Of a stretch of 64,000 nt of DNA, positions 49,786 through 62,682 are shown piece by piece. Each line of letters starts with the position of its first letter. Position 1 is the first letter of the stretch. Made by a program: the position numbers and the translations under genes. Under the pieces are notes generated by a model. It was not told the origin of the DNA. It worked only from the letters and a program-made list of their open reading frames with translations, and did no database searches. Location: NCBI GenBank assembly GCA_920105625.2, contig OV050030.1, positions 254,603,889 through 254,667,888 on the forward strand, written 5' to 3'. This stretch comes from Clusia tigrina (Eukaryota > Arthropoda > Insecta > Diptera > Clusiidae).

Positions 49786-52700
49786 GGTTTTATGAAGCTC
49801 CAGTAAAAAGTTACAAGCATTTGAATGTTGCAAACTTTGATAGGCGTAGGACGTACCGTATAGAAGTTAGGGCCATTTGAAGTTTTATCAGTGTTTGATT
49901 TGGGACTCAAGGGTAGCATAGATTTTAGCGAAAGCTTAAATTGACAAGAGGCTCGAGTACGTTATTGTTTCAAAATTTCAAGGTTTTATGACGCTCCAGT
50001 AAAAAGTTACAAGCATTTGTATGTTGCAAACTTTGATAGGTGTAGGACGTACCGTATAGAAGTTAAGGCCATTTGAAGTTTTATCAGTGTTTGATTTGGG
50101 ACTCTAGGGCAGCATAGCTCTGAGCGATAGCTTAAATTGACAAGAGGCTCGAGTACTTTATTGGTTCAAAATTTCAAGGTTTTATGACGCTCCAGTAAAA
50201 AGTTACAAACATTTGTATGTTGCAAACTTTGATAGGTGTAGGACGTACCGTATAAAAGTTAGGGCCATTTGAAGTTTTATCAGTGTTTGATTTGGGACTC
50301 AAGGGTAGCATAGCTTTGAGCGATAGCTTAAATTGACAAGAGGCTCAAGTACTTTATTGTTACAAGATTTCAAGGTTTTATGACGCTCCAGTAAAAAGTT
50401 ACAAGCATTTGTATGTTGCCAACTTTGATAGGTGTAGGATGTACCGTATAGAAGTTAGGGCCATTTGAAGTTTTATCAGTGCTTGATTTGGGACTCAAGG
50501 GTAGCATAGCTTTGAGCGATAGCTTAAATTGACAAGAGGCTCAAGTACTTTATTGTTACAAGATTTCAAGGTTTTATGACGCTCCAGTAAAAAGTTACAA
50601 GCATTTGTATGTTGCAAACTTTGATATGTGTAGGATGTACCGCATAGAAGTTAGGGCCATTTGGAGTTTTATCAGTGTTTGATTTAGGACTCAAGGGTAG
50701 CATAGCTTTGAGCGATATCTTAAATTGACAAGAGGCTCGGGTACTTTATTGTTACAAAATTTCAAGGTTTTATGACGCTCCAGTAAAAAGTTACAAGAAT
50801 TTGTATGTTGCAAACTTTGATAGGTGTAGGACGTACCGTATAGAAGTTAGGGCCATTTGAAGTTTTATCAGTATTTGATTTGGGACTCAAGGGTAGCATA
50901 GCTTTGAGCGATTGCTTAAATTGACAAGAGGCTCGAGTACTTTATTGTTACAAAATTTCAAGGTTTTATGACGCTCCAGTAAAAAGTTACAAGCATTTGT
51001 ATGTTGCAAACTTTCATAGGTGTAGGACATACCGTATAGAAGTTAGGGCCATTTGAAGTTTTATCAGTGTTTGATTTGGACTCAAGGGTAGCATAGATTT
51101 GAGCGAAAACTTAAATTGACAAGAGGCTCGAGTACGTTATTGTTTCAAAATTTCAAGGTTTTATGACGCTCCAGTAAAAAGTTACAAGCATTTGTATGTT
51201 GCAAACTTTAATAGGTGTAGGACGTACCGTATAGAAGTTAAGGCCATTTGAAGTTTTATCAGTGTTTGATTTGGGACTCTAGGGCAGCATAGCTCTGAGC
51301 GATAGCTTAAATTGACAAGAGGCTCGAGTACTTTATTGGTTCAAAATTTCAAGGTTTTATGACGCTCCAGTAAAAAGTTACAAGCATTTGTATGTTGCAA
51401 ACTTTGATAGGTGTAGGATGTACCGTATAGAAGTTAAGGACATTTGAAGTTTTATCAGTGTTTGATTTGGGACTCTAGGGCAGCATAGCTCTGAGCGATA
51501 GCTTAAATTGACAAGAGGCTCGAGTACTTTATTGGTTCAAAATTTCAAGGTTTTATGACGCTCCAGTAAAAAGTTACAAGCATTTGTATGTTGCAAACTT
51601 TGATAGGTGTAGGACGTACCGTATAGAAGTTAGGGCCATTTGAAGTTTTATCAGTGTTTGATTTGGGACTCAAGGGTAGCATAGCTTTGAGCGATAGCTT
51701 AAATTGACAAGAGGCTCAAGTACTTTATTGTTACAAGATTTCAAGGTTTTATGACGCGCCAGTAAAAAGTTACAAGCATTTGTATGTTGCAAACTTTGAT
51801 AGGTGTAGGATGTACCGTATAGAAGTAAGGGCCATTTGAAGTTTTATCAGTGCTTGATTTGGGACTCAAGGGTAGCATAGCTTTGAGCGATAGCTTAAAT
51901 TGACAAGAGGCTCGAGTACTTTATTGTTACAAAATTTCAAGGTTTTATGACGCTCCAGTAAAAAGTTACAAGAATTTGTATGTTGCAAACTTTGATAGGT
52001 GTAGGACGTACTGTATAGAAGTTAGGGCCATTTGAAGTTTATTCAGTGTTTGATTTGGGACTCAAGGGTAGCATAGCTTTGAGCGATTGCTTAAATTGAC
52101 AAGAGGCTCGAGTACTTTATTGTTACAAAATGTCAAGGTTTTATGACGCTCCAGTAAAAAGTTACAAGCATTTGTATGTTGCAAACTTTGATAGGTGTAG
52201 GACGTACCGTATAGAAGTTAGGGCCATTTGAAGTTTTATCAGTGTTTGATTTGGGACTCAAGGGTAGCATAGATTTGAGCGAAAGCTTAAATTGACAAGA
52301 GGCTCGAGTACTTTATTGTTACAAAATTTCAAGGTTTTATGACGCTCCAGTAAAAAGTTACAATCATTTGTATGTTGCACACTTTGATAGGTGTAGGACG
52401 TACCGTATAGAAGTTAGAGCCATTTGAAGTTTTATCAGTGTTTGATTTGGGACTCAAGGGTAGCATAGCTTTGAGCGATAGCTTTAATTGACAAGAGGCT
52501 CGAGTACTTTATTGTTACAAAATTTCAAGGTTTTATGACGCTCCAGTAAAAAGTTTCAAGCATTTGTATGTTGCAAACTTTGATAGGTGTAGGACGTACC
52601 GTATAGAAGTTAGGCCCATTTGAAGTTTTATTAGTGTTTGATTTGGGACTCTAGGGCAGCATAGCTTAGAGCGATAGCTTAAATTGACAAGAGGCTCGAG

Positions 52701-53874
52701 TACTTTATTGGTTCAAAATTTCAAGGTTTTATGACGCTCCAGTGAAAAGTTACAAGCATTTGTATGTTGCAAACTTTGATAGGTGTAGGACGTACCGTAT
52801 AGAAGTTAGGGACATTTGAATTTTTATCAGTGTTTGATTTGGGACTCAAGGGTAGCATAGCTTTGAGCGATAGCTTAAATTGACAAGAGGCTCGAGTACT
52901 TTATTGTTACAAAATTTCAAGGTTTTATGACGCTCCAGTAAAAAGTTACTAGCATTTGTATGTTGCAAACTTTGATAGGTGTAGGACGTACCGTATAGAA
53001 GTTAGGGCCATTTGAAGTTTTATCAGTGTTTGATTTGGGACTGAAGGGTAGCATAGCTTTGAGCGATAGCTTAAATTGACAAGAGGCTCGAGTACTTAAT
53101 TGTTACAAAATTTCAAGGTTTTATGAAGCTCCAGTAAAAAGTTACAAGCATTTGTATGTTGCAAACTTTGATAGGTGTAGGACGTACCGTATAGAAGTTA
53201 GGGCCATTTGAAGTTTTATCAGTGATTGATTTGGGACTCAAGGGTAGCATTGCTTTGAGCGATAGCTTAAATTGCCAATGGCTTGAGTACTTAATTGTTA
53301 CAAAATTTCAAGGTTTTATGAAGCTCCAGTAAAAAGTTACAAGCATTTGAATGTTGCAAACTTTGATAGGTGTAGGACGTACCGTATAGAAGTTATGGCC
53401 ATTTGAAGTTTTATCAGTGTCTGATTTGGGACTCAAGGGTAGCATGGCTTTGAGCGATAGCTTAAATTTACAAGAGGCTCAAGTACTTTATTGTTACAAG
53501 ATTTCAAGGTTTTATGACGCTCCAGTAAAAAGTTACTAGCATTTGTATGTTGCAAACTTTGATATGTGTAGGATGTACCGCATAGAAGTTAGGGCCATTT
53601 GGAGTTTTATCAGTGTTTGATTTGGGACTCAAGGGTAGCATAGCTTTGAGCGATAGCTTAAATTGACAAGAGGCTCGAGTACTTTATTGTTACAAAATTT
53701 CAAGGTTTTATGACGCTCCAGTAAAAAGTTACAAGAATTTGTATGTTGCAAACTTTGATAGGTGTAGGACGTACCGTATAGAAGTTAGAGCCATTTGAAG
53801 TTTTATCAGTATTTGATTTGGGACTCAAGGGTAGCATAGCTTTGAGCGATTGCTTAAATTGACAAGAGGCTCGA
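49625..53874. repeat. 27-monomer higher-order repeat, copy 2 (truncated)
   Basis: About 4250 bp align with 44370-48619, with only about eight differences noted by eye. Examples are GATAGATG against GATAGGTG (46545), GGTTAAAAA against GGTTCAAAA (47459) and TGTACGACG against TGTAGGACG (47923). This makes it the most similar long pair in the window. At about 53875 it stops following copy 1 and jumps back 2547 bp to repeat 51328 onward. Confidence 0.9.
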
Positions 53875-56800
53875 GTACTTTATTGGTTCAAAATTTCAAG
53901 GTTTTATGACGCTCCAGTAAAAAGTTACAAGCATTTGTATGTTGCAAACTTTGATAGGTGTAGGATGTACCGTATAGAAGTTAAGGACATTTGAAGTTTT
54001 ATCAGTGTTTGATTTGGGACTCTAGGGCAGCATAGCTCTGAGCGATAGCTTAAATTGACAAGAGGCTCGAGTACTTTATTGGTTCAAAATTTCAAGGTTT
54101 TATGACGCTCCAGTAAAAAGTTACAAGCATTTGTATGTTGCAAACTTTGATAGGTGTAGGACGTACCGTATAGAAGTTAGGGCCATTTGAAGTTTTATCA
54201 GTGTTTGATTTGGGACTCAAGGGTAGCATAGCTTTGAGCGATAGCTTAAATTGACAAGAGGCTCAAGTACTTTATTGTTACAAGATTTCAAGGTTTTATG
54301 ACGCGCCAGTAAAAAGTTACAAGCATTTGTATGTTGCAAACTTTGATAGGTGTAGGATGTACCGTATAGAAGTTAGGGCCATTTGAAGTTTTATCAGTGC
54401 TTGATATGGGACTCAAGGGTAGCATAGCTTTGAGCGATAGCTTAAATTGACAAGAGGCTCGAGTACTTTATTGTTACAAAATTTCAAGGTTTTATGACGC
54501 TCCAGTAAAAAGTTACAAGAATTTGTATGTTGCAAACTTTGATAGGTGTAGGACGTACTGTATAGAAGTTAGGGCCATTTGAAGTTTATTCAGTGTTTGA
54601 TTTGGGACTCAAGGGTAGCATAGCTTTGAGCGATTGCTTAAATTGACAAGAGGCTCGAGTACTTTATTGTTACAAAATGTCAAGGTTTTATGACGCTCCA
54701 GTAAAAAGTTACAAGCATTTGTATGTTGCAAACTTTGATAGGTGTAGGACGTACCGTATAGAAGTTAGGGCCATTTGAAGTTTTATCAGTGTTTGATTTG
54801 GGACTCAAGGGTAGCATAGATTTGAGCGAAAGCTTAAATTGACAAGAGGCTCGAGTACTTTATTGTTACAAAATTTCAAGGTTTTATGACGCTCCAGTAA
54901 AAAGTTACAATCATTTGTATGTTGCACACTTTGATAGGTGTAGGACGTACCGTATAGAAGTTAGAGCCATTTGAAGTTTTATCAGTGTTTGATTTGGGAC
55001 TCAAGGGTAGCATAGCTTTGAGCGATAGCTTTAATTGACAAGAGGCTCGAGTACTTTATTGTTACAAAATTTCAAGGTTTTATGACGCTCCAGTAAAAAG
55101 TTTCAAGCATTTGTATGTTGCAAACTTTGATAGGTGTAGGACGTACCGTATAGAAGTTAGGCCCATTTGAAGTTTTATTAGTGTTTGATTTGGGACTCTA
55201 GGGCAGCATAGCTTAGAGCGATAGCTTAAATTGACAAGAGGCTCGAGTACTTTATTGGTTCAAAATTTCAAGGTTTTATGACGCTCCAGTGAAAAGTTAC
55301 TAGCATTTGTATGTTGCAAACTTTGATAGGTGTAGGACGTACCGTATAGAAGTTAGGGCCATTTGAAGTTTTATCAGTGTTTGATTTGGGACTGAAGGGT
55401 AGCATAGCTTTGAGCGATAGCTTAAATTGACAAGAGGCTCGAGTACTTAATTGTTACAAAATTTCAAGGTTTTATGAAGCTCCAGTAAAAAGTTACAAGC
55501 ATTTGTATGTTGCAAACTTTGATAGGTGTAGGACGTACCGTATAGAAGTTAGGGCCATTTGAAGTTTTATCAGTGATTGATTTGGGACTCAAGGGTAGCA
55601 TAGCTTTGAGCGATAGCTTAAATTGCCAATGGCTTGAGTACTTAATTGTTACAACATTTCAAGGTTTTATGAAGCTCCAGTAAAAAGTTACAAGCATTTG
55701 AATGTTGCAAACTTTGATAGGTGTAGGACGTACCGTATAGAAGTTATGGCCATTTGAAGTTTTATCAGTGTCTGATTTGGGACTCAAGGGTAGCATGGCT
55801 TTGAGCGATAGCTTAAATTTACAAGAGGCTCAAGTACTTTATTGTTACAAGATTTCAAGGTTTTATGACGCTCCAGTAAAAAGTTACTAGCATTTGTATG
55901 TTGCAAACTTTGATATGTGTAGGATGTACCGCATAGAAGTTAGGGCCATTTGGAGTTTTATCAGTGTTTGATTTGGGACTCAAGGGTAGCATAGCTTTGA
56001 GCGATAGCTTAAATTGACAAGAGGCTCGAGTACTTTATTGTTACAAAATTTCAAGGTTTTATGACGCTCCAGTAAAAAGTTACAAGAATTTGTATGTTGC
56101 AAACTTTGATAGGTGTAGGACGTACCGTATAGAAGTTAGAGCCATTTGAAGTTTTATCAGTATTTGATTTGGGACTCAAGGGTAGCATAGCTTTGAGCGA
56201 TTGCTTAAATTGACAAGAGGCTCGAGTACGTTATTGTTTCAAAATTTCAAGGTTTTATGACGCTCCAGTAAAAAATTACAAGCATTTGTATGTTGCAAAC
56301 TTTGATAGGTGTAGGACGTACCGTATAGAAGTTAAGGCCATTTGAAGTTTTATCAGTGTTTGATTTGGGACTCTAGGGCAGCATAGCTCTGAGCGATAGC
56401 TTAAATTGACAAGAGGCTCGAGTACTTTATTGGTTCAAAATTTCAAGGTTTTATGACGCTCCAGTAAAAAGTTACAAGCATTTGTATGTTGCAAACTTTG
56501 ATAGGTGTAGGATATACCGTATAGAAGTTAGGGCCATTTGAAGTTTTATCAGTGCTTGATTTGGGACTCAAGGGTAGCATAGCTTTGAGCGATAGCTTAA
56601 ATTGCCAATGGCTTGAGTACTTAATTGTTACAAAATTTCAAGGTTTTATGAAGCTCCAGTAAAAAGTTACAAGCATTTGAATGTTGCAAACTTTGATAGG
56701 TGTAGGACGTACCGTATAGAAGTTATGGCCATTTGAAGTTTTATCAGTATTTGATTTGGGACTCAAGGGTAGCATAGCTTGGAGCGATAGCTTAAATTGA

Positions 56801-56930
56801 CAAGAGGCTCAAGTACTTTATTGTTACAAGATTTCAAGGTAAAAAGTTACAAGCATTTGTATGTTGCAAACTTTGATAGGTGTAGGACGTACCGTATAGA
56901 AGTTAAGGCCATTTGAAGTTTTATCAGTAT
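53875..56930. repeat. Re-duplicated 13-monomer block joined to the tail of the 27-mer
   Basis: Starts as a tandem copy of 51328-53874 (offset 2547 = 13 x 196 minus 1; AGGCCC at 52612 and 55159). Near 55300 one monomer is lost (GTGAAAAGTTAC runs into TAGCATTTG), reducing the offset to 2351 (CTGAAGG at 53041 and 55392). From about 56220 it follows the end of 27-mer copy 1 at an offset of 7606 (GGATATACC at 48904 and 56510). It therefore retains the tail that copy 2 lacks. Confidence 0.87.
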
Positions 56931-57017
56931 TTGATTTGGGACTCAAGGGTAGCATAGCTTTGAGCGATAGCTTAAATTGACAAGAGGCTCGAGTACTTAA
57001 TTGTTACAAAATTTCAA
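56838..57017. repeat. 180-bp monomer with 16-bp deletion, copy 3
   Basis: CAAGGTAAAAAG junction as at 49232, but joined to a normal GACAAGAGGCTCGAG end instead of GCCAATGG. It is therefore a recombinant unit. Confidence 0.88.
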
Positions 57018-57632
57018 GGTTTTATGAAGCTCCAGTAAAAAGTTACAAGCATTTGTATGTTGCAAACTTTGATAGGTGTAGGACGTACCGTATAGAAGTT
57101 AGGGCCATTTGAAGTTTTATCAGTGATTGATTTGGGACTCAAGGGTAGCATAGCTTTGAGCGATAGCTTAAATTGCCAATGGCTTGAGTACTTAATTGTT
57201 ACAAAATTTCAAGGTTTTATGAAGCTCCAGTAAAAAGTTACAAGCATTTGAATGTTGCAAACTTTGATAGGTGTAGGACGTACCGTATAGAAGTTATGGC
57301 CATTTGAAGTTTTATCAGTGTCTGATTTGGGACTCAAGGGTAGCATGGCTTTGAGCGATAGCTTAAATTTACAAGAGGCTCAAGTACTTTATTGTTACAA
57401 GATTTCAAGGTTTTATGACGCTCCAGTAAAAAGTTACTAGCATTTGTATGTTGCAAACTTTGATATGTGTAGGATGTACCGCATAGAAGTTAGGGCCATT
57501 TGGAGTTTTATCAGTGTTTGATTTGGGACTCAAGGGTAGCATAGCTTTGAGCGATAGCTTAAATTGACAAGAGGCTCGAGTACTTTATTGTTACAAAATT
57601 TCAAGGTTTTATGACGCTCCAGTAAAAAGTTA
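56945..57632. repeat. 8-monomer-offset duplicate (offset 1550 bp)
   Basis: Repeats 55395-56082 or so: CAGTGATTGATT (55571 and 57121) and GCCAATGG (55625 and 57175). 1550 equals 8 x 196 minus 16, 1 and 1, that is, eight monomers including one 16-bp-deleted and two 195-bp units. Confidence 0.85.
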
Positions 57633-58990
57633 CTAGCATTTGTATGTTGCAAACTTTGATAGGTGTAGGACGTACCGTAAAGAAGTTAGGGCCATTTGAA
57701 GTTTTATCAGTGTTTGATTTGGGACTGAAGGGTAGCATAGCTTTGAGCGATAGCTTAAATTGACAAGAGGCTCGAGTACTTAATTGTTACAAAATTTCAA
57801 GGTTTTATGAAGCTCCAGTAAAAAGTTACAAGCATTTGTATGTTGCAAACTTTGATAGGTGTAGGACGTACCGTATAGAAGTTAGGGCCATTTGAAGTTT
57901 TATCAGTGTCTGATTTGGGACTCAAGGGTAGCATGGCTTTGAGCGATAGCTTAAATTTACAAGAGGCTCAAGTACTTTATTGTTACAAGATTTCAAGGTT
58001 TTATGACGCTCCAGTAAAAAGTTACTAGCATTTGTATGTTGCAAACTTTGATATGTGTAGGATGTACCGCATAGAAGTTAGGGCCATTTGGAGTTTTATC
58101 AGTGTTTGATTTGGGACTCAAGGGTAGCATAGCTTTGAGCGATAGCTTAAATTGACAAGAGGCTCGAGTACTTTATTGTTACAAAATTTCAAGGTTTTAT
58201 GACGCTCCAGTAAAAAGTTACAAGAATTTGTATGTTGCAAACTTTGATAGGTGTAGGACGTACCGTATAGAAGTTAGAGCCATTTGAAGTTTTATCAGTA
58301 TTTGATTTGGGACTCAAGGGTAGCATAGCTTTGAGCGATTGCTTAAATTGACAAGAGGCTCGAGTACGTTATTGTTTCAAAATTTCAAGGTTTTATGACG
58401 CTCCAGTAAAAAATTACAAGCATTTGTATGTTGCAAACTTTGATAGATGTAGGACGTACCGTATAGAAGTTAAGGCCATTTGAAGTTTTATCAGTGTTTG
58501 ATTTGGGACTCTAGGGCAGCATAGCTCTGAGCGATAGCTTAAATTGACAAGAGGCTCGAGTACTTTATTGGTTCAAAATTTCAAGGTTTTATGACGCTCC
58601 AGTAAAAAGTTACAAGCATTTGTATGTTGCAAACTTTGATAGGTGTAGGATATACCGTATAGAAGTTAGGGCCATTTGAAGTTTTATCAGTGCTTGATTT
58701 GGGACTCAAGGGTAGCATAGCTTTGAGCGATAGCTTAAATTGCCAATGGCTTGAGTACTTAATTGTTACAAAATTTCAAGGTTTTATGAAGCTCCAGTAA
58801 AAAGTTACAAGCATTTGAATGTTGCAAACTTTGATAGGTGTAGGACGTACCGTATAGAAGTTATGGCCATTTGAAGTTTTATCAGTATTTGATTTGGGAC
58901 TCAAGGGTAGCATAGCTTGGAGCGATAGCTTAAATTGACAAGAGGCTCAAGTACTTTATTGTTACAAGATTTCAAGGTAAAAAGTTACAA
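57633..58990. repeat. Further partial duplicate with an internal jump
   Basis: Begins at TACTAGCATTTG and follows 55300 at offset 2333 (CTGAAG at 57725). Near 57850 it jumps to follow 55.7-56.85 kb at offset 2138 (CAGTGTCTG; GGATATACC at 56510 and 58648; AGGTAAAAAG at 56837 and 58975). The jump skips one GCCAATGG unit. Confidence 0.83.
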
Positions 58991-59155
58991 GCATTTGTAT
59001 GTTGCAAACTTTGATAGGTGTAGGACGTACCGTATAGAAGTTAAGGCCATTTGAAGTTTTATCAGTGTTTGATTTGGGACTCTAGGGCAGCATAGCTCTG
59101 AGCGATAGCTTAAATTGACAAGAGGCTCGAGTACTTTATTGGTTCAAAATTTCAA
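58976..59155. repeat. 180-bp monomer with 16-bp deletion, copy 4
   Basis: CAAGGTAAAAAG junction followed by a CTCTAGGGCAGC/GAGGCTCGAG end. It lies at the switch from the previous block to the copy of the 27-mer at offset 8978. Confidence 0.88.
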
Positions 59156-60527
59156 GGTTTTATGACGTTCCAGTAAAAAGTTACAAACATTTGTATGTTG
59201 CAAACTTTGATAGGTGTAGGACGTACCGTATAGAAGTTAGGGCCATTTGAAGTTTTATCAGTGTTTGATTTGGGACTCAAGGGTAGCATAGCTTTGAGCG
59301 ATAGCTTAAATTGACAAGAGGCTCAAGTACTTTATTGTTACAAGATTTCAAGGTTTTATGACGCTCCAGTAAAAAGTTACAAGCATTTGTATGTTGCCAA
59401 CTTTGATAGGTGTAGGATGTACCGTATAGAAGTTAGGGCCATTTGAAGTTTTATCAGTGCTTGATTTGGGACTCAAGGGTAGCATAGCTTTGAGCGATAG
59501 CTTAAATTGACAAGAGGCTCAAGTACTTTATTGTTACAAGATTTCAAGGTTTTATGACGCTCTAGTAAAAAGTTACAAGCATTTGTATGTTGCAAACTTT
59601 GATATGTGTAGGATGTACCGCATAGAAGTTAGGGCCATTTGGAGTTTTATCAGTGTTTGATTTGGGACTCAAGGGTAGCATAGCTTTGAGCGATAGCTTA
59701 AATTGACAAGAGGCTCGGGTACTTTATTGTTACAAAATTTCAAGGTTTTATGACGCTCCAGTAAAAAGTTACAATAATTTGTATGTTGCAAACTTTGATA
59801 GGTGTAGGACGTACCGTATAGAAGTTAGGGCCATTTGAAGTTTTATCAGTATTTGATTTGGGACTCAAGGGTAGCATAGCTTTGAGCGATTGCTTAAATT
59901 GACAAGAGGCTCGAGTACTTTATTGTTACAAAATTTCAAGGTTTTATGACGCTCCAGTAAAAAGTTACAAGCATTTGTATGTTGCCAACTTTGATAGGTG
60001 TAGGATGTACCGTATAGAAGTTAGGGCCATTTGAAGTTTTATCAGTGCATGATTTGGGACTCAAAGGTAGCATAGCTTTGAGCGATAGCTTAAATTGACA
60101 AGAGGCTCAAGTACTTTATTGTTACAAGATTTCAAGGTTTTATGACGCTCCAGTAAAAAGTTACAAGCATTTGTATGTTGCAAACTTTGATATGTGTAGG
60201 ATGTACCGCATAGAAGTTAGGGCCATTTGGAGTTTTATCAGTGTTTGATTTGGGACTCAAGGGTAGCATAGCTTTGAGCGATAGCTTAAATTGACAAGAG
60301 GCTCGGGTACTTTATTGCTACAAAATTTCAAAGTTTTATGACGCTCCAGTAAAAAGTTACAAGAATTTGTATGTTGCAAACTTTGATAGGTGTAGGACGT
60401 ACCGTATAGAAGTTAGGGCCATTTGAAGTTTTATCAGTATTTGATTTGGGACTCAAGGGTAGCATAGCTTTGAGCGATTGCTTAAATTGACAAGAGGCTC
60501 GAGTACTTTATTGTTACAAAATTTCAA
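58991..60527. repeat. Third partial copy of the 27-mer, with 3-monomer duplication
   Basis: Follows about 50.0 kb at offset 8978 (CAAACAT at 50206 and 59184; CTCGGGTAC at 50736 and 59714). Three monomers, 59352-59939, are then repeated at 59940-60527, exactly 588 bp (GGATGTACC/GCTTGATTT, CTCAAG/GATATGTG, CTCGGG/AATTTG). A small private change, GTGCATGATTT, marks the second copy near 60046. Confidence 0.87.
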
Positions 60528-62682
60528 GGTTTTATGACGCTTCAGTAAAAAGTTACAAGCATTTGTATGTTGCAAACTTTGATAGGTGTAGGACATACCG
60601 TATAGAAGTTAGGGCCATTTGAAGTTTTATCAGTGTTTGATTTGGGACTCAAGGGTAGCATAGATTTGAGCGAAAACTTAAATTGACAAGAGGCTCGAGT
60701 ACGTTATTGTTTCAAAATTTCAAGGTTTTATGACGCTCCAGTAAAAAGTTACAAGCATTTGTATGTTGCAAACTTTGATAGGTGTAGGACGTACCGTATA
60801 GAAGTTAAGGCCATTTGAAGTTTTATCAGTGTTTGATTTGGGACTCTAGGGCAGCATAGCTCTGAGCGATAGCTTAAATTGACAAGAGGCTCGAGTACTT
60901 TATTGGTTCAAAATTTCAAGGTTTTATGACGCTGAAGTAAAAAGTTACAAGCATTTGTATGTTGCAAACTTTGATAGGTGTAGGACGTACCGTATAGAAG
61001 TTAGGGCCATTTGAAGTTTTATCAGTGTTTGATTTGGGACTCAAGGGTAGCATAGCTTTGAGCGATAGCTTAAATTGACAAGAGGCTCAAGTACATTATT
61101 GTTACAAGATTTCAAGGTTTTATGACGCTCCAGTAAAAAGTTACAAGCATTTGTATGTTGCAAACTTTGATAGGTGTAGGATGTACCGTATAGAAGTTAG
61201 GGCCATTTGAAGTTTTATCAGTGCTTGATTTGGGACTCAAGGGTAGCATAGCTTTGAGCGATAGCTTAAATTGACAAGAGGCTCGAGTACTTTATTGTTA
61301 CAAAATTTCAAGGTTTTATGACGCTCCAGTAAAAAGTTACAAGAATTTGTATGTTGCAAACTTTGATAGGTGTAGGACGTACTGTATAGAAGTTAGGGCC
61401 ATTTGAAGTTTATTCAGTGTTTGATTTGGGACTCAAGGGTAGCATAGCTTTGAGCGATTGCTTAAATTGACAAGAGGCTCGAGTACTTTATTGTTACAAA
61501 ATGTCAAGGTTTTATGACGCTCCAATAAAAAGTTACAAGCATTTGTATGTTGCAAATTTTGATAGGTGTAGGACGTACCGTATAGAAGTTAGGGCCATTT
61601 GAAGTTTTATCAGTGTTTGATTTGGGACTCAAGGGTAGCATAGATTTGAGCGAAAGCTTAAATTGACAAGCGGCTCGAGTACTTTATTGTTACAAAATTT
61701 CAAGGTTTTATGACGCTCCAGTAAAAAGTTACAATCATTTGTATGTTGCACACTTTGATAGGTGTAGGACGTACCGTATAGAAGTTAGAGCCATTTGAAG
61801 TTTTATCAGTGTTTGATTTGGGACTCAAGGGTAGCATAGCTTTGAGCGATAGCTTAAATTGCCAATGGCTTGAGTACTTAATTGTTACAAAATTTCAAGG
61901 TTTTATGAAGCTCCAGTAAAAAGTTACAAGCATTTGAATGTTGCAAACTTTGATAGGTGTAGGACGTACCGTATAGAAGTTATGGCCATTTGAAGTTTTA
62001 TCAGTGTCTGATTTGGGACTCAAGGGTAGCATAGCTTTTAGCGATAGCTTAAATTTACAAGAGGCTCAAGTACTTTATTGTTACAAGATTTCAAGGTTTT
62101 ATGACGCTCCAGTAAAAAGTTACAAGCATTTGTATGTTGCAAACTTTGATAGGTGTAGGACGTACCGTATAGAAGTTAGGGCCATTTGAAGTTTTATCAG
62201 TGTTTGATTTGGGACTCAAGGGTAGCATAGATTTGAGCGATAGCTTAAATTGACAAGAGGCTCGAGTACTTTATTGTTACAAAATTTCAAGGTTTTATGA
62301 CGCTCCAGTAAAAAGTTACAATCATTTGTATGTTGCACACTTTGATAGGTGTAGGACGTACCGTATAGAAGTTAGAGCCATTTGAAGTTTTATCAGTGTT
62401 TTATTTGGGACTCAAGGGTACCATAGCTTAGAGCGATAGCTTAAATTGACAAGAGGCTCGAGTACGTTATTGTTTCAAAATTTCAAGGTTTTATGACGCT
62501 CCAGTAAAAAGTTACAAGCATTTGTATGTTGCAAACTTTGATAGGTGTAGGACGTACCGTATAGAAGTTAAGGCCATTTGAAGTTTTATCAGTGTTTGAT
62601 TTGGGACTCAAGGGTAGCATAGCTTTGAGCGATTGCTTAAATTGACAAGAGGCTCGAGTACTTTATTGTTACAAAATTTCAA
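60528..62682. repeat. 11-monomer higher-order repeat, copy 1 (2155 bp)
   Basis: Starts with GACGCTTCAG and is repeated at 62683. Markers are GACGCTTCAG (60536 and 62691), GACGCTGAAG (CTGA at 60932 and 63087) and GCTCCAATAAAAAG (near 61522 and 63677). 2155 equals 11 x 196 minus 1 for the GCCAATGG unit at 61861. It is built from 27-mer monomers, with one (the GGATGTACC/TTAAGGACAT unit of 51418) missing. A GTG-initiated 61-codon frame at 62004-62189 is not considered a gene. Confidence 0.88.

Noticed and set aside
49232..59155. Array rearrangements at 49-59 kb as an assembly artefact
   Set aside because: Not excluded, but not preferred: copies carry private substitutions and different flanking haplotypes, and offsets are exact sums of monomer lengths. 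Spanning ultra-long reads and even read depth would settle it.
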